Assembly (NCBI GenBank): GCA_026419315.1
Contig: JANZZQ010000088.1
Location: forward strand, 1 to 5,200
From: Armatimonadota bacterium
Lineage (GTDB): Bacteria; Armatimonadota; Fervidibacteria; Fervidibacterales; Fervidibacteraceae
Direction: 5' to 3'
DNA: 5,200 nt
Of the stretch, positions 1-4,600 are shown in pieces. Positions within the stretch are counted from its first letter, which is position 1; each line of letters starts with the position of its first letter. The position numbers and the translations under genes were made by a program. The notes under the pieces were generated by a model, which was not told where the DNA came from, made no database searches, and saw only the letters and a list, made by a program, of their open reading frames with translations.

Positions 1-200
1 GCTTGGGACATGTAGATGCGACCTAAGTTGTGTTGACGAACATAGGGTCGCAACGCTGCTACCAGAGCAGCACCGGCATCCTCTTGCTCCAACCCTGCCG
101 GCGTTATGATTTTCAACTCCCCGCCCACAATTTCAACTTTCCCTTCGCATTTCAGGCTCAAAATTTCTTCGTCAGTCCAAACCTTTTTCGTAACTGCCAT
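1..200 (-). CDS. Uma2-family (DUF820) endonuclease-like protein, N-terminal part, cut by window edge
   Basis: Sixty-six codons from the start are present; the rest lies beyond the left edge. The protein opens MAVTKKVWTDEEILSL and then has the usual Uma2/DUF820 N-terminal pattern. A Lys/Glu strand (KVEIVGGELKIITPAG, about residues 21-36) is followed by an acidic turn and a helix (ALVAALRPYVRQHNLGRIY, about 46-64). This family has a PD-(D/E)XK nuclease-like fold and usually occurs in many copies in Cyanobacteria, Chloroflexota, Armatimonadota and Deinococcota. The biological role of most members is unknown. The catalytic Asp/Glu-x-Lys part would lie beyond the window, so activity cannot be judged. 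The ATG start is supported by GGGAGG nine bases upstream. The gene is transcribed leftwards like the two genes to its right, but a 416-base gap separates it from the Clp_N gene, so it is probably a separate unit. The family call is from pattern recognition only. Confidence 0.8.
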   Translation of the reverse strand, partial: MAVTKKVWTDEEILSLKCEGKVEIVGGELKIITPAGLEQEDAGAALVAALRPYVRQHNLGRIYMSQ

Positions 201-209
201 CTGGTAGCG

Positions 210-215
210 CCTCCC
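210..215 (-). promoter_or_regulatory. Ribosome binding site of the Uma2-family gene
   Basis: On the minus strand GGGAGG lies nine bases before the ATG at 200-198. This supports that start codon. Confidence 0.6.
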
Positions 216-305
216 GATGACGCAAACGATGCGTTAGGGCTAACTTCGGTCAAGCCTTCGCGTTCGCCCATTACTTTCCCAACTGCTAATTTTGGTGAAG
301 TGTAA

Positions 306-324
306 GGGCGCATGAAATGCGCCC
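306..324. repeat. Perfect 8-bp inverted repeat with 3-base loop
   Basis: GGGCGCAT, loop GAA, ATGCGCCC is a perfect palindrome. In RNA from either strand it would form a very stable eight-pair hairpin with six G-C pairs. Neither side has the run of U expected of a classic intrinsic terminator: the minus-strand flank reads TTACACTTCACC and the plus-strand flank GCAATTTCTC. It lies about 290 bases past the stop of the Clp_N gene and about 105 bases before the Uma2-family start. It may be a transcription-end or mRNA-stabilising hairpin, or a member of a dispersed palindromic repeat family. One window cannot separate these. Confidence 0.5.
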
Positions 325-616
325 GCAATTTCTCGGGCAGGTTTCAACTGACCCTACAATTTTCGTTTCGGCAAGGTCTCAACCCCAAGACGACAACGAG
401 CCTTTCAAAGAGCGGGTGTTTTTATGCGCCAATTGCATTATGGCGTCTTCGGCGAGGTCGTGTTGCACACAATTCACAAAAGTTCGGAAAATTGAAGCGC
501 GGTCTCAACGGTCACAGTTTGTCGGGAAGGTTGTATTGAAGCGGGAGCGCAAACTGAGTCAAGAGAGTTTTTCGCTGTCGGCAAAAACGGCTTTTTCAAG
601 CATCGGCATTGCCTTT

Positions 617-1053
617 TCAAACTTTTTCAAAGAACTTTCTCCGCACATCCTCGCAAAAAACACCGAGATGTGCCAGCAACTTTGACACCAAGCCTTGCTT
701 TTCTTCCAACAAGCCCCAAAGGGCATGCGCTGTATCAATGTAACTGTCGCCTGCATCCATGGCTTCATCGGCGGCACGAACGAGAACATGTTTTGCCAAA
801 GGTGTCAAGGTCGGATGACTGCCGGAGGGTTGAGCAGATGCTTGTGCCATCAGTTGGCTTTCAAGTTCGGCTTTGAGATTGAAAATGTCAATTGCAATCT
901 GCTCAAGTATTTGAACGGCAGTTGTGTCTTTCCCTTCAAGCAACCCGAGCAAAATGTGCTTAGGGGAGGTATGTGGCGACTTCAAGCGAATTGCCCAATT
1001 TTCCGCATTCAATATCGCTTTGCGTGCTTTTCATCGTGTCGCTCCCGAAGCAT
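617..1053 (-). CDS. Stand-alone Clp_N (ClpA/B/C N-terminal) domain protein, 5' end out of frame
   Basis: The single-frame part is 617-1012 (131 codons, TTG start). It carries both halves of a Clp repeat domain. Half one is the AENWAIRLKSPHTSPKHILL helix pair with GLLEGKDTTAVQILEQ. Half two is PLAKHVLVRAADEAMDAGDS, YIDTAHALWGLLEE and LLAHLGVFCEDVRRKFFEKV. In ClpA/B/C this domain docks adaptors and substrates; here there is no Walker motif or AAA+ module, so it may be an adaptor-like or ClpS/ClpC-competing protein. The family's first helix, normally MxxRFTERARKAI-like, is missing from the TTG version. An ATG at 1053 with a strong ribosome site encodes MLRERHDE, and the TTG frame upstream of the TTG encodes KARKAI. 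A -1 shift at the four-A run (1031-1028) joins them into a 145-residue protein with a complete domain. Without the shift, the ATG frame ends at TGA 1011-1009, overlapping the TTG as TTGA. It follows comF in the same direction after about 140 bases. Possible readings are a sequencing or assembly indel, a recent mutation, recoding, or re-initiation at TTG. Confidence 0.75.
1027..1033 (-). other. Apparent -1 frameshift site in the Clp_N gene
   Basis: The minus strand reads GAT GAA AAG CAC in the ATG frame, while the homologous frame reads TGA AAA GCA CGC. One additional A in the four-A run, or a one-base backward slip at AAG, gives HDEKARKAIL and restores the expected first Clp_N helix. The site is not a canonical X-XXY-YYZ slippery heptamer, and no obvious downstream stem was seen, so an indel is at least as likely as programmed frameshifting. 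Confidence 0.6.
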
Positions 1054-1061
1054 CGTTTTGA

Positions 1062-1069
1062 CCCTCCCC
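1062..1069 (-). promoter_or_regulatory. Strong ribosome binding site before the upstream ATG of the Clp_N gene
   Basis: GGGGAGGG lies eight bases before the ATG at 1053-1051. It is a much better start signal than anything before the in-frame TTG at 1012. It is the main reason to place the true start at 1053. Confidence 0.6.
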
Positions 1070-1148
1070 AAGCCACGCCTGCTTGCAAAAAGTGTGGCGC
1101 TGAAACACGGTGTCTTCAAACAGCACCTCCCTTGCACTTGACTTTGAC

Positions 1149-1171
1149 GGCACTTCACTTCGCTTCGTGCC
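1149..1171. other. Weak stem-loop in the comF to Clp_N intergenic gap
   Basis: GGCAC and GTGCC form a five-pair stem with a 13-base loop, beginning 24 bases past the comF stop. No U-run follows on the minus strand, so it is a poor intrinsic terminator and comF transcripts may continue into the Clp_N gene. The rest of the 141-base gap (1054-1194) shows no clear promoter. Confidence 0.25.
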
Positions 1172-1194
1172 TTACTACAAACTCTTGACAGATA

Positions 1195-1944
1195 CTAAGC
1201 AGAGACCGTTCTGGCGAAGGTCAAGCAGTAGACTTGGCGAGCGCCTGCTCGTTTGAGTGCTTTTGCGCACTCGTTCAAAGTCGCCCCCGTCGTCATCACA
1301 TCGTCAACGATGACCACAATTTGTCCTTTCACAAGTTCTGGTTGAACGACTTCAAAAGCGCCTTTGACATTTTCCCACCGCTCTTTTTCGCCCAGGGTCG
1401 CTTGCGGTTTTGTCTGTCGGGTTTGAGCGAGGATTTTTGAATCAACAGGAATGTCAAGAATTTGACCGACCACTTCAGCGAGCAGAGCAGCTTGGTTGTA
1501 GCCCCTTTGCCTTTGGGTTTTGGGGTGAAGCGGGACTGGCACAACCATGCTGGGGCGCTGCCAAGGTGAAGGGAGTAGACCTTTCTCGCCTTCAAGGGCG
1601 CGATTCATCACTTCTGCCATCAACTCCCCCATCGGTTGAGCCAAGCGGGGTTTTCGGTTGAACTTAAGAGCGTGGACAGTTTCACGACCAACACCATCGT
1701 AAATGACTGCCGAACGAGCGTAATCAAACCTGTATCGCCCTTGCAAGCAAATGCCGCAAAGGGGTGAAGTTTTCGCAATGGGGTCAAAAGGTTTGCCGCA
1801 CCAAAGGCAGTAAGGTGAAGCGATGAGCGACCACTTGCTTTTGCAATCTTGGCAAATTGCGTTGTCAGAAAATCGGTGACAGACGCCACACCGGTTGGGG
1901 TAGAGCCAATCCAAAATTCGCTCAAGCAAAGGTCTTTGAGTCAT
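1195..1944 (-). CDS. comF: ComF family phosphoribosyltransferase-like protein with zinc-finger head
   Basis: The 249-residue protein has the full ComF layout. An N-terminal helix (LLERILDWLYPNRCGVC) leads into four Cys pairs: C19/C22, C31/C34, C46/C49 and C63/C66. The first half of the phosphoribosyltransferase domain follows (YARSAVIYDGVGRETVHALK). Then comes the conserved VPVPLHPKTQRQRGYNQAAL segment (about 135-154) and the PRPP-binding loop VVIVDDVMTTGATL (about 210-223). ComF is needed for DNA uptake in transformable bacteria, where it is a cytosolic partner of single-strand import. Many ComF homologues occur in non-competent species and their reaction is unknown. The start at 1944 is chosen because GAGGGG lies nine bases before it and the homology begins just inside. 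The ATG at 1953 would have no spacing from the same GAGGGG, and a TTG at 1995 adds a tail unlike the family. Downstream in the same direction is the Clp_N gene; upstream and divergent is the sigma-factor operon. Length and motifs are complete. Confidence 0.93.
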   Translation of the reverse strand: MTQRPLLERILDWLYPNRCGVCHRFSDNAICQDCKSKWSLIASPYCLWCGKPFDPIAKTSPLCGICLQGRYRFDYARSAVIYDGVGRETVHALKFNRKPRLAQPMGELMAEVMNRALEGEKGLLPSPWQRPSMVVPVPLHPKTQRQRGYNQAALLAEVVGQILDIPVDSKILAQTRQTKPQATLGEKERWENVKGAFEVVQPELVKGQIVVIVDDVMTTGATLNECAKALKRAGARQVYCLTFARTVSA

Positions 1945-1953
1945 TATCCACAT

Positions 1954-1959
1954 CCCCTC
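1954..1959 (-). promoter_or_regulatory. Ribosome binding site of comF that decides its start
   Basis: GAGGGG lies nine bases before the ATG at 1944-1942 and directly abuts the alternative in-frame ATG at 1953-1951. The spacing favours the 1944 start. Confidence 0.6.
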
Positions 1960-2076
1960 GGCAGAGTTCCTTTTTTGCCTCCAACTTCTTGTCAAATGCC
2001 GCTACTTCGCGAGCTTCAGTCCACCGTTGCCGCCGAAACTTTAAGCGCCGTCTTTAGACAGCAGGCAAGTATCCCC

Positions 2077-2092
2077 GCCGAACGGATTCGGC
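2077..2092. repeat. Perfect 6-bp inverted repeat with 4-base loop
   Basis: GCCGAA, loop CGGA, TTCGGC lies between the divergent comF and sigma-factor genes. No U-run follows on either strand. It could be an operator or a leader hairpin. The role is unknown. Confidence 0.3.
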
Positions 2093-2212
2093 GATTTGCA
2101 GATTCGCCACCGGCTGCTGCCTGAAGCCAGCGGCGCAGAATGGATAAGCTTCAGCAAACCGAGTAAAGAGCGCTGCCAAAATTATTGTAGCGTGATGACA
2201 AATCGCACAAAC

Positions 2213-2249
2213 CGGAACGAATCGTGTTCGTCTAATAGTTCGGAACAAA
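2213..2249 (+). promoter_or_regulatory. Possible control region of the sigma operon with repeated CGGAACnAA
   Basis: CGGAAC followed by one base and AA occurs twice, 28 bases apart (2213-2221 and 2241-2249); the second copy lies in the palindrome GTTCGGAAC (2238-2246). GGAAC is the core of the -35 element used by many RpoE-type ECF sigma factors, so an autoregulated promoter is plausible. However, the TCTAAT at 2231-2236 is only 12 bases past the first GGAAC, too close for a normal ECF promoter, and no good -10 follows the second. This is a candidate site only. Confidence 0.25.
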
Positions 2250-2251
2250 CC

Positions 2252-2276
2252 AAGGAGTTGGGGGCAAATGAAATGA
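2252..2276 (+). promoter_or_regulatory. Start region of the sigma gene with overlapping two-codon frame
   Basis: AAGGAG at 2252-2257 is ten bases before an out-of-frame ATG at 2268 that reads ATG AAA TGA and stops. Its TGA overlaps the sigma ATG (2273) as ATGA. This leaves the sigma start poorly placed for AAGGAG itself. Either the GGGGG run serves 2273, or ribosomes ending the minimal frame restart there. Confidence 0.3.
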
Positions 2277-2950
2277 GACGGCGAATCAACCGACACGAAG
2301 CAACTGAAAAACGGGTGGAGACATGGCACCAATTCCTTCCGCTTTCCCAGTGGACGGATGAGCGTTTAGTTGAGGCTGCTCAGGCTGGCAACCAAGAGGC
2401 TTTCGCTGAACTCGTTCGCCGCTATCAGTCAAAAATTTACAACTTGGCGCTGAGATACACTAATGACAGTGAGACAGCAATGGACATCACCCAAGACGCC
2501 TTTGTGCGGGCGTGGCAGATGCTTCCGAAGTTTCGCGGTGAAGCCAACTTCTACACTTGGCTGTATCGCATTGCCATGAACCTTTGCATTGACCGACACA
2601 GGCGCGCACTTGTTAGGGGCGAACCGCAAAAAGTTAGCCTTGAGGACTTGGTAGTCGAACGACAGAGGTTTGAAGATTCCGAAGAGGAATTAGACCTTTG
2701 GTGGGAAGAAGCGGATGTGAGTGAACCTGAGGCAGAGATCCTGCGTCAAGAGATGAGGGAAAAAGTCTGGAAGGCAATTCAACAACTGCCGCCGCTTTTG
2801 AAGCAAGTGGTTTTGCTTCGCGAATACGAAGGTCTGTCGCTCCAAGAAATCGCAAAGATTATGGGCACAAATGTCGGGACAATCAAGTCCCGGCTGTATC
2901 AGGCAAGGCAGCATTTGAAAAAACTTTTGGCACCCTACTTCAACGCTTGA
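2273..2950 (+). CDS. RpoE-like ECF RNA polymerase sigma factor (sigma-70 family)
   Basis: This is a two-domain ECF sigma factor of about 225 residues. Sigma region 2 starts at DERLVEAAQAGNQEAFAELV (about residues 29-48 from this start). It includes the core-binding and -10 recognition stretch DITQDAFVRAWQMLPKFRGE, TWLYRIAMNLCIDRHRR. An acidic linker (about 125-160, with EEELDLWWEEADVSEPEAE) follows. Sigma region 4 has LPPLLKQVVLLREYEGLSLQ and the helix-turn-helix EIAKIMGTNVGTIKSRLYQA, which would read the -35 element. Such factors direct RNA polymerase to envelope-stress or surface genes and are held inactive by an anti-sigma factor, here the next gene. The start is uncertain. ATG 2273 has GGGGG eight bases upstream and AAGGAG 15 bases upstream. 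An in-frame ATG at 2195 and further codons back to 2096 would add a Ser/Asn-rich tail with no ribosome site. The stop lies 26 bases before the anti-sigma start. Confidence 0.93.
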   Translation: MRRRINRHEATEKRVETWHQFLPLSQWTDERLVEAAQAGNQEAFAELVRRYQSKIYNLALRYTNDSETAMDITQDAFVRAWQMLPKFRGEANFYTWLYRIAMNLCIDRHRRALVRGEPQKVSLEDLVVERQRFEDSEEELDLWWEEADVSEPEAEILRQEMREKVWKAIQQLPPLLKQVVLLREYEGLSLQEIAKIMGTNVGTIKSRLYQARQHLKKLLAPYFNA

Positions 2951-2960
2951 CAGAAGACTC

Positions 2961-2968
2961 AAGGAGGT
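2961..2968 (+). promoter_or_regulatory. Strong ribosome binding site of the anti-sigma gene
   Basis: AAGGAGGT lies eight bases before the ATG at 2977. This rules out the longer frame beginning at the TTG at 2947. Confidence 0.75.
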
Positions 2969-2976
2969 TTTTACCG

Positions 2977-3456
2977 ATGCGCTGCGAACATGCGAGGGAA
3001 TTGATGTCCCTGATGTTGGACGAAATCTTGACACCTGAACAGAGGCGGGATTTGGAACGGCACCTTAACGAGTGCGTTGGCTGCCGGGCTGAGTGGAAGT
3101 TGTTGAAAACAGCACAAAGGTTGATTGCAACCACGAAGCCAGCACCGATGCCATACGACCTCGTGCCGATCGTGATGGAACGAATCAAAGCGATAGAACG
3201 AGAACGAACAAAAGCACATTCGTTGCTCAGCATCTTTCGGACCCAGTGGCGTTGGTTGGCAGCGGCGACAGCGCCCATCATACTGGCGCTCGCTATCGTT
3301 GGGGTCCGCCTACGGCATAACTCAAATCCGCAGCCACCGGAGTCAATTTACTGGAGCGCCCATGTGACAAATGCTGCAGAAGTCGCTGCTGCACCAGAAC
3401 TCGCCCCTATCTCCGTCGCACTTTCCAGCCTTACCTTTGCTGGTGAAAAGCAATGA
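2977..3456 (+). CDS. Membrane-bound zinc anti-sigma factor (zf-HC2 / ZAS type)
   Basis: The protein has 159 residues. The cytoplasmic N-terminal domain begins MRCEHARELMSLMLDEILTP and carries the ZAS zinc motif HLNECVGC (H29, C33, C36), with C3 and H5 as candidate further ligands. This fold binds the sigma factor encoded just upstream and blocks its polymerase contact. A charged helical linker (about 60-90) leads to one transmembrane segment (about 91-112, WRWLAAATAPIILALAIVGV). A short tail of about 47 residues lies outside the membrane, rich in Ala, Pro and Ser. The zinc head should be inside and the tail outside, like RseA, so loss of the tail or a partner change could release the sigma factor. 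The start is fixed by AAGGAGGT eight bases upstream. The stop overlaps the next gene's ATG as ATGA. No protease cleavage signal can be recognised by eye. Zinc binding, rather than a redox role, is inferred from the family. Confidence 0.9.
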   Translation: MRCEHARELMSLMLDEILTPEQRRDLERHLNECVGCRAEWKLLKTAQRLIATTKPAPMPYDLVPIVMERIKAIERERTKAHSLLSIFRTQWRWLAAATAPIILALAIVGVRLRHNSNPQPPESIYWSAHVTNAAEVAAAPELAPISVALSSLTFAGEKQ

Positions 3457-4595
3457 TGAAACTGAGAGCGTTGGCAGCGATTTTCTTGACAATTGCGGTG
3501 ATTGCGTTAGGTGAAATTCATCCGCAGGATTCACCTGATCGTCGGAGGAGGATCTTGACCCCTGATTCTCTTTGGGACTTACTTGGTGCCCCGCGCTTTA
3601 AGACCTTGCAGGGAAAAATTCAAGTTACGGTTTTCCTCCCCACAGGCGCTCACAGTTGGACGGCAGAGTTGTGGGCGGACGAGAATAGGAGTCGCGGGCA
3701 GGTCTGGCTTCCCCATCCAGAAGGGCCACGCCAAATCGTGACTTTCACGCTCCCTGACGGTTTTTGGGTTTGGCTCCCTTTCGCCAAGAGAGCCATAAGG
3801 TATGAAGGGGGCGAATTTCCTTCTTGGCGCGACATGTGGCAAATCCGAACGGATAAACTTGACATGGCTAAAAGCAACTACACTTTGAGACTGGTCGGTC
3901 GCGACAGGATCTCAGGTCACTTTTGCCTTGTCCTGCTGATGGAGCCGAAGGCGAAAGGGAACGCAATCAGAAAGATTTGGATTCACCCCCCAACGAGGTT
4001 GCCGCTGCAAGTTGAGCGTTATTCCACTGACGGACAGCTGGAAATTCGCGTCACTTTAACGGAAGCGAAAATCAACGAGCCGTTGCCCGTTATGATTCTT
4101 GACCCAAGTGTGCCTCCTGATTGGACCGTTCAAACTCTTCCCCTTCGGCGCAAAAGGGTTGATTTGAGACAAGCCGATGAGATTTTGGGCTTCACACCTC
4201 TCCTGCCGACATGGCTTCCCCCTGGATACATGTTGGAGGGAATTTTCGCGCTCGGGGAACGCAGGTGGAAAATAGCCCACATCGTTTACACCGACGGGAT
4301 CGGCGTAATTTCCATCTTCCAACACCCCGCACCGCCCAAAAGGAAGCCCCCTGTAGGTTGGTCACCTTCCCCGCCCAAAAAGCCTTTCGGTCACCCCTCA
4401 CCCGGCGGCTTTTCGCCGCAAGTCGGTCCTTCCCGAGGCGGTCCCCCACCGGGAATTGCTCCGCCCATCCAGCAAATGTTTCCGCACCGAATAGTGGTTC
4501 GCGAACTGGGCAACCTGACAGTTATCTTGATTTCTGAAGTCAGTCAAGATTGGTTGGAAAGGATGGCGAACAGCATGTCCCTGGCAGCGAGGTGA
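3453..4595 (+). CDS. Exported RseB/MucB-like (LolA-fold) sigma-E regulator with proline-rich insert
   Basis: The protein has 380 residues. A signal peptide (MMKLRALAAIFLTIAVIALG, no lipobox Cys) predicts export. Residues about 48-212 resemble the LolA/MucB-RseB N-domain: LQGKIQVTVFLPTGAHSWTA, then strands ending in IWIHPPTRLPLQVERYSTDG and VTLTEAKINEPLP. Residues about 236-290 resemble the RseB C-domain / DUF4367: VDLRQADEILGFTPLLPTWL, PPGYMLEG, then WKIAHIVYTDGIGVISIFQ. The closing strand and helix (VVRELGNLTVILISEVSQDW LERMA) come only after a Pro/Gly-rich insert at about 292-344. In proteobacteria RseB binds the outer part of RseA and shields it from proteolysis, sensing off-pathway lipoprotein or LPS. 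By position, this protein would act on the anti-sigma tail. The start is ATG 3453, overlapping the anti-sigma stop (ATGA); a second ATG at 3456 is equally possible. Translation is likely coupled, as only a weak GGTGAA precedes it. A general outer-membrane lipoprotein carrier is the alternative reading, but the context favours RseB. Confidence 0.8.
   Translation: MMKLRALAAIFLTIAVIALGEIHPQDSPDRRRRILTPDSLWDLLGAPRFKTLQGKIQVTVFLPTGAHSWTAELWADENRSRGQVWLPHPEGPRQIVTFTLPDGFWVWLPFAKRAIRYEGGEFPSWRDMWQIRTDKLDMAKSNYTLRLVGRDRISGHFCLVLLMEPKAKGNAIRKIWIHPPTRLPLQVERYSTDGQLEIRVTLTEAKINEPLPVMILDPSVPPDWTVQTLPLRRKRVDLRQADEILGFTPLLPTWLPPGYMLEGIFALGERRWKIAHIVYTDGIGVISIFQHPAPPKRKPPVGWSPSPPKKPFGHPSPGGFSPQVGPSRGGPPPGIAPPIQQMFPHRIVVRELGNLTVILISEVSQDWLERMANSMSLAAR
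4323..4481 (+). other. Proline/glycine-rich insert inside the RseB-like C-domain
   Basis: Residues about 291-343 of the RseB-like protein are rich in Pro, Gly, Lys and Ser, with runs such as HPAPPKRKPP, SPSPPKKPFGHPSPGG and GPSRGGPPPGIAPP. They lie between two strands of the C-terminal domain, whose normal closing strand resumes at HRIVVRELGNLTVILI. The segment is probably an extended, disordered loop. DNA composition here is C-rich but the frame is unbroken, so it is an insertion rather than a frameshift. Confidence 0.65.
4589..4594 (+). promoter_or_regulatory. Ribosome binding site of the PilB/GspE-like gene
   Basis: GAGGTG overlaps the stop of the RseB-like gene and lies six bases before the ATG at 4601. 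This fits a co-transcribed gene. Confidence 0.6.
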
Positions 4596-4600
4596 GAGGG

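Larger units (their letters stand above)
201..616. other. Intergenic stretch without a convincing gene
   Basis: This 416-base gap lies between the stop of the Clp_N gene and the start of the Uma2-family gene. Open frames on the plus strand (for example 317-685) give Ser/Cys/Arg-rich translations with no family resemblance, and one runs antisense into the Clp_N gene. The minus strand has only short frames. One of about 45 codons, around 380-505, includes the protein-like string VQHDLAEDAIMQLAHK but has no good start or ribosome site. Recognisable structure is limited to the palindrome at 306-324 and the weak stem at 238-256. The second stem has the minus-strand form GGCTTGAC/CGAA/GTTAGCC with one bulge. 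The stretch could be decayed coding sequence, but no homology is visible to prove it. Confidence 0.5.
1945..2272. other. Divergent intergenic region between comF and the ECF sigma operon
   Basis: About 328 bases must hold the promoters of both transcription units. No good -35/-10 pair of the housekeeping type was found on either strand. Visible structure includes a perfect six-pair hairpin, GCCGAA-CGGA-TTCGGC (2077-2092). It also includes a pair of CGGAACnAA repeats (2213-2221 and 2241-2249), with GTTCG copies at 2226-2230 and 2238-2242. The sigma-factor reading frame stays open back to 2096, with an ATG at 2195, so part of this stretch may be coding for a longer, Ser/Asn-rich N-terminus. Confidence 0.45.

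Noticed and set aside
340..509. Three GGT(T/C)TCAAC copies (340, 375, 501) suggesting a CRISPR-like repeat
   Set aside because: The shared word is only nine bases, the flanks do not match, and the spacing (35 then 126) is irregular. No array is present.
559..620. Possible second frameshift extending the Clp_N protein into a helix ending SEKLS
   Set aside because: The domain is already complete at its stop (617-619), and the extra translation could arise by chance.
317..685. Plus-strand open frame of 122 codons in the gap and antisense to the Clp_N gene
   Set aside because: There is no family resemblance or ribosome site, and the translation is Ser/Cys/Arg-rich. Its end is antisense to a better-supported domain.
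1031..1126. GTG frame on the minus strand (1126 to TGA at 1033-1031) in phase with the Clp_N frame, suggesting TGA readthrough
   Set aside because: The ribosome site directly abuts the GTG, the 31-residue translation does not resemble Clp_N, and TGA is a normal stop for neighbouring genes. The ATG at 1053 with a shift fits the domain better.
695..1141. Plus-strand open frame of 148 codons opposite the Clp_N gene
   Set aside because: It is a shadow of the minus-strand Clp_N domain; the translation has no recognisable motif.
1990..1995. Minus-strand TTGACA upstream of comF as a -35 element
   Set aside because: No -10-like hexamer was found at 16-18 bases spacing.
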